Assembly: GCA_024276195.1 (NCBI GenBank) | Contig: JAJRXR010000075.1 | Span: 20,012 to 84,011 of the forward strand | Direction of reading: 5' to 3' | Length of the DNA: 64,000 bases | DNA from: Planctomycetota bacterium | GTDB lineage: Bacteria > Planctomycetota > Phycisphaerae > Phycisphaerales > UBA1924 | Shown: positions 49,988 to 59,195 of the stretch, one piece after another | Layout of the letters: the number at the start of each line of letters is the position of its first letter | Numbering within the stretch: position 1 is the stretch's first letter | Program-made: the position numbers and the translations under genes | The notes under the pieces: model-generated | Told to the model about the DNA's origin: nothing | Database searches by the model: none | Seen by the model: only the letters and a program-made list of their open reading frames with translations

Positions 49988-50460
49988 GCGCACGCGAGTG
50001 GTTCGACACGCCCGACGCGACCGGAACAACAGACACCGGCGAGCGCGGGCTGCGGTTTTCTTGCACAAGCTGCGGCGCCTGCTGCACCGGCCCGACCGGG
50101 TACGTCGCGTTTACTCGCGATGAGGCCGGCGGCATCGCCAAACGCCTCGGGATCACGCTCTCGCACTTCATGCGCTGGTACACGCACGACACGGTCGAGG
50201 GGCGCTCGCTGACGGAGCGCAAGACCGAGCACGGGCACGACTGTGTGTTTCTCGATCGCGAGACCATCCCGGGCAAGGCGATCTGTTCGATCTATGAGGA
50301 TCGCCCGAGCCAGTGTAGAACGTGGCCGTTCTGGGAGATCAACCTGCGATCGCCCAGGCACTGGAAGTCGGCCTCGCGCGGGTGCCCGGGGATGAACACG
50401 GGCAGGCTGCACGCGCCCGAGCACGTTCGTTTGACCCGCGAGCGCGACGAGATCGGATAA
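49984..50460 (+). CDS. YkgJ-family cysteine cluster protein
   Basis: 158 residues. The Cys-rich motif FSCTSCGACCTGPTGYVAF with later CVFL, CSIYEDRPSQCRTWPFWE fits the YkgJ/CxxCxxCC zinc- or iron-binding family (COG0727). Function of the family is not established. The GTG start overlaps the phosphatase stop by four bases (GTGA), so the FTCD_C, phosphatase and YkgJ genes form a tightly coupled set. Confidence 0.88.
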   Translation: MSAREWFDTPDATGTTDTGERGLRFSCTSCGACCTGPTGYVAFTRDEAGGIAKRLGITLSHFMRWYTHDTVEGRSLTERKTEHGHDCVFLDRETIPGKAICSIYEDRPSQCRTWPFWEINLRSPRHWKSASRGCPGMNTGRLHAPEHVRLTRERDEIG

Positions 50461-50513
50461 GCCGGGGCGTATGATGGTTGGCGTCGAGAGCGCAGACCCA
50501 CGAGGAGAGCTTT

Positions 50514-52253
50514 ATGTCACAGGCAGTCAGCGAGTTTGTCCCCGCCGATCTTGACGCGTCCGAGTGGGCGAACATCGAGCCGTTGCTGCGCGCGCTGCTC
50601 GGGCGTTCGGTCGAGTCGGCGGCGGATTTCGAGCGGTGGATCGTGGACCGGTCCGAGCTCGACGCGGCGATCAGCGAGGCCACGGCGCTGCTCTACATCG
50701 GCATGACGTGCGACACAGAGAACGAGTCCCGCCAGAAGGCGTACGCGAGCTTCATCGAGAACGTGGCGCCGAAGGTCAAGCCCCTGGCGTTCGAGCTGGA
50801 CAAGATGCACGCGCGCCTGAGCGAAAGGTTCGACCTGGGCGAGCGGTACTTTGTTCTCAACCGGGATACGAGCGCGGATGTCGAGCTGTTCCGGGAGGAG
50901 AACATCCCGCTCCAGACGGAAGTAGAAAAACTCTCGACCGAGTATCAGGCAATCATCGGCGCGATGACGGTGACGTTCGATGGGCAGGAAAAAACCCTGC
51001 CGCAGATGGGCGTGTACCAGGAATCGACCGACCGCGACGAGCGCGAGCACGCCTGGAATGTGGTCAGCGAGCGCCGCCTGCAGGACAGTGAGAAGATCAG
51101 CTCTATCTTTGACCAGATGGTGACCAGGCGTGACGCGATGGGGCGCAACGCCGGGTTTGGGGGCTATGTCGGGTACACGTTCAAGGGGATGCGCCGGTTT
51201 GATTACACGCCGGAGCTGTGTTTCGCGTTCCACGACGCGATCGAGAAGCACGTCATGCCGTTCGTGGCGCGTCTGGACGAGCGCCGGCGTTCGCAGCTTG
51301 GGCTCGAATCGCTCCGTCCGTGGGATCTGGGCGTGGACCCGAAGGGGCGCGGCCCGCTCCGCCCGTTCGAGGGCGGGGTGGACCTGGTGAGCAAGACCCA
51401 GCGGGTGTTCGACCGGATGAGCCCGGAGCTGGCGGGAATGTTCGAGACGCTCGGCGACGGTTCCAACACCAGCGGCGCCGACGGGGGGGCGAGCCTGGAT
51501 CTGGACAGCCGCATGGGCAAGGCGCCCGGCGGGTACCAGTACATGCGCGACCGCTCGCGCCGGGCGTTTATCTTTATGAACGCCGCGGGCCAGCACCGTG
51601 ATGTCGAGACGATGGTGCACGAGGCGGGGCACGCGTTCCACAGCATGTACTGCGTCGATGAGCCGCTGGTGCATTACCGCGAGAGCCCGATCGAGTTCGC
51701 CGAGGTCGCGTCGATGACGATGGAGCTGCTGACGATGCCCTGCTGGGGCGAGTATTACCCGGACGGGGAGGACCTCGGTCGGGCGCGTCGCCAGCAGATG
51801 GAGGGGTCGCTGAGCCTGCTGCCGTGGATCGCGACGATCGACGCGTTCCAGCACTGGTTGTATACGAACCCGGCGCACTCGCGCGAGCAGCGCGCCGGGG
51901 CGTGGCTCGGGCTCGAAGAGCGATTTGGCGTGCAGGGGCACCGCGTGGACTGGACCGGGCTCGAGAGCGCCCGCCCGCTTGTCTGGCAGCGCCAGGGGCA
52001 CCTGTTCGGGAACCCGTTTTATTACATCGAGTACGGCATCGCCCAGCTCGGCGCGCTCGGCCTCTGGCTCAAGAGCCTCGAAGAGGGCCAGGACGCGGCG
52101 CTGAGCGCGTACAAGCGAGCCCTGTCGCTCGGCGGCTCGCGCCCGCTGCCGGAGCTGTTCGCAGCGGCGGATCTCCCGTTCGACTTTGGTGATTCGACCG
52201 TGGCGCGCCTCGTCGAGCGCGTCGAGGCGGAGCTGGAGAAGCTGCCCGAGTGA
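50514..52253 (+). CDS. M3-family oligoendopeptidase (PepF-like)
   Basis: 579 residues. The zinc site is H369-E370-x-x-H373 in ETMVHEAGHAFHSMY, with the downstream ligand helix SPIEFAEVASMTMELL. This is the thimet/PepF type that degrades short peptides in the cytoplasm. The N-terminal helical half is complete and no signal peptide is seen. The ATG at 50514 has GGAGAG upstream. It is 10 bases upstream of rsgA, so the two are probably one transcript. Confidence 0.93.
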   Translation: MSQAVSEFVPADLDASEWANIEPLLRALLGRSVESAADFERWIVDRSELDAAISEATALLYIGMTCDTENESRQKAYASFIENVAPKVKPLAFELDKMHARLSERFDLGERYFVLNRDTSADVELFREENIPLQTEVEKLSTEYQAIIGAMTVTFDGQEKTLPQMGVYQESTDRDEREHAWNVVSERRLQDSEKISSIFDQMVTRRDAMGRNAGFGGYVGYTFKGMRRFDYTPELCFAFHDAIEKHVMPFVARLDERRRSQLGLESLRPWDLGVDPKGRGPLRPFEGGVDLVSKTQRVFDRMSPELAGMFETLGDGSNTSGADGGASLDLDSRMGKAPGGYQYMRDRSRRAFIFMNAAGQHRDVETMVHEAGHAFHSMYCVDEPLVHYRESPIEFAEVASMTMELLTMPCWGEYYPDGEDLGRARRQQMEGSLSLLPWIATIDAFQHWLYTNPAHSREQRAGAWLGLEERFGVQGHRVDWTGLESARPLVWQRQGHLFGNPFYYIEYGIAQLGALGLWLKSLEEGQDAALSAYKRALSLGGSRPLPELFAAADLPFDFGDSTVARLVERVEAELEKLPE

Positions 52254-52263
52254 TGTCAATCGC

Positions 52264-53667
52264 ATGAACCGGCGCCAGCGTGAGCAACTCGAAGCCCTGT
52301 TAAAGTCTCTGCCCAAGGGCGAGCAGGACCGCCTGATGCGCGACGGCGCTGCGGCCAGGGCCGACGATCAGCAGCGGCGCAGGGGCGAGCGCAAACGCTA
52401 TGAAGACCTCGACGCTCCCCGCCCGTCCGCGTCCAAGCGAAAGACCGAGCCCGTGCGCGAGTACGCGCTCAAGCTCCTCGCGCGCGAACAGGCGGGCAGC
52501 GCAAGTCACCCGGTTTCAAGCCCTGAGCGTCAGCGACGGGTTTCCGGGGCGGACATCGGCGCCACGGAGGAAGAAACCCGTCGCTTACGCTCAGGGCTTG
52601 GCTCACACTCGGGGCTTGATGAGGTGCAAACGGGCGTGGCGGTGTTCGCGGGCAAGCGTCGGTGCCTGGTGCGCCCGGACGGGGCGCCGGGCGACGGGTC
52701 GGGGGATGTCGAGTGTCGCCTGCCGGCGGATCTGGCGGGGCGCCAGCAGTCGGAGCTGTGCGTGGGCGATCGGGTGAGCTTTGTGCGCGCTGGCGATGAG
52801 CGCCGGGACGCGGACGAGATTGTGCAGGTGCTGGCGCGCAGGACGGTCCTGTCGCGCCGGGACCAGCGCACGGGTGAGTCGCGAGCGATCGCGGCGAACG
52901 TGGACGCGGTGGTGATTGTCGTGAGCGTGGTGAGCCCGCCGCTGCACCCGAGGCTGATCGATCGGTACCTCATCGCGATCGAGGATTCGTGGGTGGAGTG
53001 GTCGTCCGGCTCGCACGCGGACGACCCGGACCCGGCCCAGGCGATCATCGCGGTCAACAAGATCGACCTGCTCGATGCGCTGCCCGAGGACGAACGTCGG
53101 GCGGAGCTCTGCAGGCTCGATCCGTACCGGGCGCTGGGGCTGCCGATTGTCGAGGTTGCGGCGCAGGACGGGCGGGGGGCTGATGAACTGCGATCGTTGT
53201 TGATCGGCAAGACGGTAGTTTTTGTCGGGCATTCGGGGGTGGGCAAGAGTTCGCTGACGAACGCGCTCGACCCGCGCCTGGGCCTGCGCACGGCGGAGAT
53301 CGGCGCCGCGGCCAACCGCGGGCGGCACACGACCACCTCCAGCCAGCTCTACGAGATTGTGTCGCCCAGCGGGGAGCCGTTCTGGGTGATCGATACGCCC
53401 GGCGTCCGATTTTTCGCGCTCGAGGAGCTGACACCGGCGCAGCTGCGCGATTCGCTGCCCGAGCTGCGCCGCCTGCGCCGCGGGTGCAAGTTCAACGATT
53501 GCACCCACACGCACGAGCCGGAGTGCGCCGTGCGCGAGGCGGTGGCGCGGGGCGAGATGCACGAGGCCCGGTACGAGACGTACACGCGCCTGCTCGAAGA
53601 GATCGATCGGGGCCTGCGCCCGCCCGACGATCGGATCCGCCCGCTGCCGGAGACCGACGGCGCATGA
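52264..53667 (+). CDS. rsgA: Ribosome small-subunit GTPase RsgA
   Basis: RsgA is a circularly permuted GTPase that helps the final maturation of the 30S subunit. G motifs appear in permuted order: NKID (265-268), GHSGVGKSS (322-330) and DTPG (377-380). The zinc site is C408, C413, H415 and C421. At 467 residues it exceeds the usual 300-350. A basic N-terminal extension of about 120 residues precedes the OB domain. Residues 85-112 (SSPERQRRVSGADIG...) are encoded by a family A palindrome (52517-52600), read in frame. Confidence 0.94.
   Translation: MNRRQREQLEALLKSLPKGEQDRLMRDGAAARADDQQRRRGERKRYEDLDAPRPSASKRKTEPVREYALKLLAREQAGSASHPVSSPERQRRVSGADIGATEEETRRLRSGLGSHSGLDEVQTGVAVFAGKRRCLVRPDGAPGDGSGDVECRLPADLAGRQQSELCVGDRVSFVRAGDERRDADEIVQVLARRTVLSRRDQRTGESRAIAANVDAVVIVVSVVSPPLHPRLIDRYLIAIEDSWVEWSSGSHADDPDPAQAIIAVNKIDLLDALPEDERRAELCRLDPYRALGLPIVEVAAQDGRGADELRSLLIGKTVVFVGHSGVGKSSLTNALDPRLGLRTAEIGAAANRGRHTTTSSQLYEIVSPSGEPFWVIDTPGVRFFALEELTPAQLRDSLPELRRLRRGCKFNDCTHTHEPECAVREAVARGEMHEARYETYTRLLEEIDRGLRPPDDRIRPLPETDGA
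52517..52600. repeat. Palindromic repeat, family A, in frame inside rsgA
   Basis: 27-base arms (52517-52543 and 52574-52600) with one mismatch, around a 30-base centre. The core differs from the copy at 5953 at a few positions (GAGCGTCAGCGACGGG instead of AAGCGTCAGCGCCGGG). Its 84 bases equal 28 codons, so the frame is unaffected. Confidence 0.9.
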
Positions 53668-53747
53668 AAGAGGCCGCGAGCCCGCCCCCCACGGGGAAAC
53701 GTGCCCGCGACCGTTGACGAACACCCTTTCGGGCGCGTCGCCTCGAA

Positions 53748-53789
53748 GCGCCAGGAACCCCTCCCGCGCCGACGCGCGGGACCTGGCGC
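53748..53789. terminator. Hairpin between convergent rsgA and FG-GAP genes
   Basis: Arms GCGCCAGG (53748-53755) and CCTGGCGC (53782-53789) enclose an inner CCCGCG/CGCGGG stem. It lies in the 127-base gap where two genes converge, so it may end transcription in both directions. There is no T-run, so it would be Rho-like or structure-only. Confidence 0.45.
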
Positions 53790-53794
53790 CCGTC

Positions 53795-55573
53795 TCAGGA
53801 GCCGGTGTTGTAATCCTCGATAAACCGGAGCACGTCGAGGAAGTCCAGAATCCAGTCGCCGTTCTGGTCCGCCGTCAGGGAGGCGTCAGAGAACGCGGTG
53901 ATGAACGCGATGGCGTCGCTCATGCTCAGCGAGCCGTCGCCATCGAAGTCCGCCGGGCTGAACGGCGCCTCGACCAGCAGGATCTGGTTTGCGGGCACGT
54001 CCACGAGTGTGGTGAAGCTCCCGTCGTTCCAGCGGACGCGCAGGGCGTCGATCGTGAGGCTGCCAGCGAGCCCGAAGTGGGCGCCGACCTGCCCGGACGA
54101 GCAGTGGCTTGTCGCCGCGTCCACGCTGTCGATATATGAACCTTGCGCCGTCACCGCGGTGACGAGCGACCCGATCCCTGCCGGCGCGAGTGAGTCGCGC
54201 GCCGAGGTGTCGAGATCAACCCGGATCCAGTTGGCGTCGGGCGGGGTGGGCTGGCCCGGGGAGACTAGGTTGTTCCGGTAGAGGCTGAAGGGTCCGCTAG
54301 AGGCGAAGATGGCGATGTCCATGTCGCCGTCGTTGTCATAGTCGAGGCTGATGGCGCCGCGCCCCTGGAAGCGGTGCTCGAGTCCGGAGGGGATGGCGTC
54401 CTCCTCGAAGACGAGCCCGCCCATGTTTTTCCAGAGGTAGGTTTGTTCTCCGACCCACGACTGGTTGAAGCCGTTGGTCGAGAGGATGTCGCTGAGCCCG
54501 TCGTGGTCGAGATCGACGATGAGCACGCCCCAGGCCCAGCCGCCGTTGAGCACACCCGGCTCGGTTGCGACATCAACAAAGCTCCCGTCGGGGCTCCCGT
54601 CGGGCTGCTGGACCATGAGCTGGTTGCCCGGGCCATCGAGGAAGGGGTAGTAGGAGCCGCTGACGTACATATCGAGCAGGCCGTCGTTGTTCACATCGCC
54701 GGCGGCAAAGCCCATGGCGTTGTTGAAGGCGTCGCCGACCTCTTCGATCTCGGTGAACGAGAGCAGGCCCATCTCGTCGGGTCCGTTGTTGGTGTAGAAG
54801 CGGGAGGAGCCGGTGTCGCCGATGAGCATGTACTCGGGGTAGCGGTCGCCGTTGAAATCGACCCACGCGGGGACAAACCCCTGGACCTGGTTGAACTCGA
54901 GCCCGAGCTGCGCGGTGGAGTCGGTGAATGTGCCGTCGCCGTTGTTGAGGTAGACCCGGTTGCCGGCCCGGTTGTGGTTGTAAGCGGAGACGCTCAGGTC
55001 CAGATCCCCGTCGAGGTCGATGTCGCCCCAGCCCGAGCCGGTGCCGTTGATGAAGTTCTCGCTGAGGAGCATCTGAACACCGGCGCTGGAGGCAGTGTCG
55101 GTGAAGGTGCACTGCCCCTCGGCGTTGGGACCGTTGTTGCGGTAGAGCTTGTGGCTCATGGGCACGGGGCTCTGATCGCCCGGGCCATAGCTGGTGACGA
55201 AAATGTCGATCCACCCGTCGCCGTCGTAGTCGGCGGCGCTGGCGCCGAACGAGTGTTGGGAGATTTCAATCCCCCATTCTGCGGCGTGATCGGTGAAGGT
55301 TCCGTCCCGGTTGTTGATGAAGAGGCTGTCGGGCGCTCCGCCCCCGCCGAGGACGAAGATATCGACCCACCCGTCGCGGTCGAAGTCCGCCGCAGCGCCA
55401 CCGGCGCTCAAAAATACCAGGAACGGCGATTCGCCCCACTCATGGAAGACATCGACCCCGGCCTCAGCACTGACATCCGTAAAGTCGAACAGCGGTTGTG
55501 CGCAGGCTGACGAGCCCAATGCTGAACCCAATGCAACAACCAACGCCCAAGCAACGCCCGTGTGTGCGCGCAT
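53795..55573 (-). CDS. Secreted FG-GAP/VCBS-ASPIC protein with dockerin-like C-terminus
   Basis: 592 residues. A signal peptide (ALVVALGSALGSSACA) is followed by repeated Asp-rich calcium motifs of FG-GAP/VCBS type (AADFDRDGWVDIFVLG, AADYDGDGWIDIFVTSY, GDIDLDGDLDLSVS, AGDVNNDGLLDMYVSG) forming a beta-propeller. An ASPIC/UnbV segment follows (DALRVRWNDGSFTTLVDVPANQ). The C-terminus (PADFDGDGSLSMSDAIAFIT, ADQNGDWILDFLDVLRFIE) has two EF-hand-like repeats like the planctomycete divergent dockerin. It is probably surface-exposed and binds calcium. No cohesin gene is nearby. I start at ATG 55573. Confidence 0.9.
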   Translation of the reverse strand: MRAHTGVAWALVVALGSALGSSACAQPLFDFTDVSAEAGVDVFHEWGESPFLVFLSAGGAAADFDRDGWVDIFVLGGGGAPDSLFINNRDGTFTDHAAEWGIEISQHSFGASAADYDGDGWIDIFVTSYGPGDQSPVPMSHKLYRNNGPNAEGQCTFTDTASSAGVQMLLSENFINGTGSGWGDIDLDGDLDLSVSAYNHNRAGNRVYLNNGDGTFTDSTAQLGLEFNQVQGFVPAWVDFNGDRYPEYMLIGDTGSSRFYTNNGPDEMGLLSFTEIEEVGDAFNNAMGFAAGDVNNDGLLDMYVSGSYYPFLDGPGNQLMVQQPDGSPDGSFVDVATEPGVLNGGWAWGVLIVDLDHDGLSDILSTNGFNQSWVGEQTYLWKNMGGLVFEEDAIPSGLEHRFQGRGAISLDYDNDGDMDIAIFASSGPFSLYRNNLVSPGQPTPPDANWIRVDLDTSARDSLAPAGIGSLVTAVTAQGSYIDSVDAATSHCSSGQVGAHFGLAGSLTIDALRVRWNDGSFTTLVDVPANQILLVEAPFSPADFDGDGSLSMSDAIAFITAFSDASLTADQNGDWILDFLDVLRFIEDYNTGS

Positions 55574-55920
55574 AAGAACTACCCCACATCGAGGCGCCCA
55601 CACGGTATAGCCCGCCGCGCACGAGAACGCGACGGACACCCCCACGACGGGCGCCGAGACTCCAAACTCTGCTGCACAATCACAGACGCGACCGAGACCC
55701 GGTGCGCACCGAACAGAATGGTGATCCCCGCGATGGTCGGCGTTCTGAAGGAACGCCGCCGAGACCCTGAGACGGGGACCCTGAGACCCTGCAACAGCGC
55801 ACGCGTCGGCGTGCGCTACATCCGGTCTACCCCGCCCCGCCCGAGAATGCAAGGGCCATCTCGCGCAAACCGGCTTTCTGGCGTGCATGGGGCGCCCTGG
55901 AGCAGAGCTACCGTTGCACC
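55574..55920. other. Divergent intergenic region (347 bases)
   Basis: It separates the FG-GAP gene (minus) from the decarboxylase gene (plus) and should hold both promoters. I see no convincing gene, RNA or perfect palindrome in it; a small direct repeat (GACCCTGAGAC-type) occurs near 55763-55791. Confidence 0.6.
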
Positions 55921-57426
55921 ATGCCAGAACCCGCCCCGCCGCCGCACCCCAGCCGGGACGAGCTGACCCGGATCGCCCGCAGGGCCATCGACTGGGGAGC
56001 CGAGTACCTCGCCGGGCTTGAATCGCGCCCGGTGCAGACCCCGGCTCGCCCGGGCGACCTGCTCGCTCGCCTGCCCGCGTCGCCGCCCGAGGCGACCCCG
56101 GGCGACATCAACGCGGAGTGGGACGCGATCTTTCGTGATCTCGATGAGCTGATCGCTCCGTCGCTGACGCACTGGCAGTCGCCCTCGTTCTTCGCGTTCT
56201 TCCCGTGCAACCACTCGGCGCCGGGCATTGTCGCGGAAGTGCTCAGCGCCATGCTCAACGTCAACGGCATGAGCTGGTCCACCGCCCCGGGCGTCACCGA
56301 ACTTGAGATCCGCATGCTCGACTGGATGGGCGAGGCGCTCGCCCTGCCGGCGTGCTTCCGCTCGGATGCGCCGGGCGGGGGCGGGGTGATCCAGTCCACG
56401 GCGTCGGACGCGACACTCGTGGCGCTCGTCGCCGCCCGTCACCGCGCCCGCAGGCTCCACCCGGACGACGACACGATTGACTCGAAGTTGTGCGTCTACA
56501 CCTCGACGCAGGCGCACTCGTCGGTCGTCAAGGCCGCGATGGTCGCGGGGCTTGTGCGCGCGCCGGACGACACCCTGCGCCTGCGCCTGATCGAGACCGA
56601 CAGCACGCTGGCGATGGACCCGGACGCGCTGGGCGCCTCGATCCGCGCCGATCTGGACGCGGGCCTGGTCCCCGCGTTTGTCTGCGCGACGCTCGGGACG
56701 ACGTCCTCGGGCGCGATCGACCCGCTGGAGGCTGTCGCCGGCGCGTGCGATGGGTGCGCCCCGCGCCCGTGGCTCCACGTTGACGCGGCCTGGGCGGGCG
56801 CTGCCCTGATCTGCCCCGAGCTGCGCGCCGCCCTGGGCGACGGGCTCGATCGGGCCGACTCGCTGTGCATCAACCCGCACAAGTGGCTGCTGACGAACTT
56901 CGACTGCGATCTCATGTGGACGAGGGCCAGCTCGGACCTGGTCGGCGCCCTCTCGATCACGCCCGAGTACCTGCGCCACGAGTCGCAGGACTGCGGGGCG
57001 GTGGACTATCGCGACTGGCAGATCCCGCTCGGGCGCCGGTTTCGGGCGCTCAAGCTGTGGCTCGTGATGCGCCGCTACGGGATCGAGGGCCTGCGCGCGC
57101 ACATCCGCTCGCATGTCCGGTGGGCGGCGGAGTTCGAGTCCTGGGTCCGCGAAGACGACCGCTTCGAGATCTCGGCGCCTCGGTCGCTCTCGCTGGTCTG
57201 CCTGCGCCTGGGCGCGGGCGACGGGGCGACCCGGGCGCTGCTCGAGCGGATGAATGCGTCGGGAGAGGTCTATCTTTCGCACACCACCCTGCCCGGCGCC
57301 CCGGGCGACGAGCGGTTCGTCATCCGCGTGGCCATCGGCGCGACGCAGACCGAGCGCGTGCATGTCGAGCGCCTCTGGGGGCTGCTCCGCGCCGAGGCGG
57401 GGCGGGTGCTAGGCTCAGCGCCATGA
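55921..57426 (+). CDS. PLP-dependent aromatic-amino-acid/group II decarboxylase
   Basis: 501 residues. The PLP lysine is K321 in INPHKWLLTNFDCDLMW, with the cofactor-stacking His at H200 (STQAHSSVVKAA) and the LHVDAAWAG strand. The N-terminal SPSFFAFFPCNHSAPGIVAE and WSTAPGVTELE motifs are those of eukaryote-like aromatic-L-amino-acid decarboxylases. It removes CO2 from Trp, Tyr, Phe or a related amino acid; the exact substrate is not shown. Its stop overlaps the ATG of a lipoprotein gene (ATGA). Confidence 0.9.
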   Translation: MPEPAPPPHPSRDELTRIARRAIDWGAEYLAGLESRPVQTPARPGDLLARLPASPPEATPGDINAEWDAIFRDLDELIAPSLTHWQSPSFFAFFPCNHSAPGIVAEVLSAMLNVNGMSWSTAPGVTELEIRMLDWMGEALALPACFRSDAPGGGGVIQSTASDATLVALVAARHRARRLHPDDDTIDSKLCVYTSTQAHSSVVKAAMVAGLVRAPDDTLRLRLIETDSTLAMDPDALGASIRADLDAGLVPAFVCATLGTTSSGAIDPLEAVAGACDGCAPRPWLHVDAAWAGAALICPELRAALGDGLDRADSLCINPHKWLLTNFDCDLMWTRASSDLVGALSITPEYLRHESQDCGAVDYRDWQIPLGRRFRALKLWLVMRRYGIEGLRAHIRSHVRWAAEFESWVREDDRFEISAPRSLSLVCLRLGAGDGATRALLERMNASGEVYLSHTTLPGAPGDERFVIRVAIGATQTERVHVERLWGLLRAEAGRVLGSAP

Positions 57427-58043
57427 GACGACTCCTCTTTGCCTGTGCTGCGCTTCCCGCGATGACGCTGATGCTCGGCGGGTGTCGGTCCGCTGGGGGG
57501 GCGCCCAGCGTCGCGCTCGAGCCCGGGCAGTATGCGCGCGCGTTCGACGAGACCAAAGACCTGCTCGCCTCGCGCCAGTTCACGCTCGAGCGGGTGGACG
57601 CGCGGGGCGGGATCATCACGACCCGCCCCAAGGCCACGGCTGGCCTGGCCACGCCCTGGGACACCGAGCAATCGAGCCTGCGCCAAGAGGTCGAAGACCT
57701 GATGAACCAGCAGGAGCGGCGCGTGCGCGTTGTATTCACGCGGGCGGGCGATGGGGGCGAGTCGATCGGCGACGGCGAGCGAGCGCCGGACCTGCGAGAT
57801 GCCGCCGGCCCGATCGAGGCCCGGTTCGAGGTGACCGTGCTGCGCGTGAGCGTGCCCGGGGGGCGCATCGAATCCTCGGTGATCCTTATGAGCACCCGCA
57901 CGCGCGACCCGGAGCTGGCCCGGCGCGGGGTCGGCGGGCGAGACCGGATCGCGATTTCAACCGACGACGCTCTGGCGTCACGCCTGGCCCAGGCGCTGCG
58001 TGAGCGTCTGGCACACAGCAGGTCTGAGTTATCTCAGCGGTAA
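57423..58043 (+). CDS. Hypothetical lipoprotein
   Basis: 206 residues. The signal ends with lipobox LGGC (C21). The mature part has a two-strand start (ASRQFTLERVDARGGIITTRP), and a later stretch (ARFEVTVLRVSVPGGRIESSVIL) suggests a small alpha/beta fold. It is translated with the decarboxylase gene (four-base overlap), a link without a clear reason. It converges with the LuxR gene, the two overlapping by 15 bases at their 3' ends. No family is recognised. Confidence 0.72.
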   Translation: MRRLLFACAALPAMTLMLGGCRSAGGAPSVALEPGQYARAFDETKDLLASRQFTLERVDARGGIITTRPKATAGLATPWDTEQSSLRQEVEDLMNQQERRVRVVFTRAGDGGESIGDGERAPDLRDAAGPIEARFEVTVLRVSVPGGRIESSVILMSTRTRDPELARRGVGGRDRIAISTDDALASRLAQALRERLAHSRSELSQR

Positions 58044-58925
58044 ATTTTCGGGGTCGGTTCGCGCCGGAATGAGCGTTGGCTTGGCCTCGACCTGTCCCGC
58101 AGCCCCGCGGGCGCCGATCCGGAGCGGTCCGGCGGGCTGGGTGGGCTGGGCGGGGGGAACCCCCTCGCCCGACGCATCAACGCCGACGCGCCCGAGCGCC
58201 CGGGCGATCAACGCCCCGCGCGAGGTCGCGCCGAGCTTCCGGTGCAGGTTTTTGACATGGTCGTGAACCGTGTGCGGGCTGCGGTCGAGCAGGTCGGCGA
58301 TCGAGCGCACGCTCTGGCCGAGGATCAGTTGTTCGAGCACGAGACGTTCGCGGCTGGTCAGCCAAACCGGGGCGCCCGGTGCATCGCCGAGCGCAAGGCG
58401 GGCGCGCCGCGCCAGCACCGGCGTGAGCGACTCGAGGGCGGCGCCCAGGAACAGCGTTTCGTCCGCTTCATCTCGGCGCTGCGCCAGCTGGATAATCACG
58501 ACACGATCACCAGGACCGAGGCGCCCCCAGGTCTGGAGCGTCTGAAGATCAGCTGCGTCATCCCAGAGTTTGTCGGCGCCGAGTGCTGGCTGCTCAAGGG
58601 TCAGCGCCCTAGACGAGCCGAGCTGTTCGAGGCGCGAGCGCACGCACAGAGCGCCCTGAGACGAGAGCGGCGTCTGCCCGAGCTGGCCTGCTCCGGCGCT
58701 CACACCAACCGCGTCGATCTCGAGCGGGGCATCGATGCGGGCGCCCCGAGCGAGAACGACGGCGACGCCGTAGACGCCCGGGAAGGAGGCGATGCACTCG
58801 GCGGCCTGCTCGCCCCAGTCGGAGGTGGCGACCGCCGGGAGCCTCTCGACGCGCGAGGCGACGCGGACCGCGTGGGCCATCCACAGGGTCCAGGGCGGGG
58901 TATCGGCGTGGGAGGGAGTGTGCAT
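58029..58925 (-). CDS. LuxR-family transcriptional regulator
   Basis: 298 residues. The C-terminal LuxR-type helix-turn-helix is at about 205-265 (LTSRERLVLEQLILGQSVRSIADLLDRSPHTVHDHVKNLHRKLGATSRGALIAR). The N-terminal part (about 1-190) may be GAF-like; no receiver aspartate motif is seen, so it is not an ordinary response regulator. I start at ATG 58925 (MHTPSHADTPPW); a TTG at 58952 is another option. It is divergent from the gene at 59196. Confidence 0.85.
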   Translation of the reverse strand: MHTPSHADTPPWTLWMAHAVRVASRVERLPAVATSDWGEQAAECIASFPGVYGVAVVLARGARIDAPLEIDAVGVSAGAGQLGQTPLSSQGALCVRSRLEQLGSSRALTLEQPALGADKLWDDAADLQTLQTWGRLGPGDRVVIIQLAQRRDEADETLFLGAALESLTPVLARRARLALGDAPGAPVWLTSRERLVLEQLILGQSVRSIADLLDRSPHTVHDHVKNLHRKLGATSRGALIARALGRVGVDASGEGVPPAQPTQPAGPLRIGARGAAGQVEAKPTLIPARTDPENLPLR

Positions 58926-59195
58926 CTGGACTATGTCATCGGCGGTACGCAAGCGGTTTCACGAGCGCATTCGGGTCTGAAGGGCGTTTTGAGGCGTCTA
59001 CCCCTGATTGTGTGTGATGATGTATCTGGGAAGCACGACACGGCGCGCGATTGGGCCGTTTCGCGCTCAAAGCACATGTGTATATCCGTAAATGGACGAG
59101 GTGAAATCCGCAATTGCGGTGAGTTTTGGCAGGGAAGGGTGGCCCAAGTCCATTCTTGAGGCACCTTTGGGGGAGTTACGCCGGTCGGTGCGGTC
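58926..59195. other. Divergent intergenic region, lower GC
   Basis: 270 bases between the luxR-type gene and the next plus-strand gene. GC is lower than elsewhere (TGTGTGTGATGATGTATC, ACATGTGTATATCCG). It probably carries both promoters. A near-palindromic ATCCGCAATTGCGGTGA lies at about 59106-59122. No gene seen. Confidence 0.5.
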
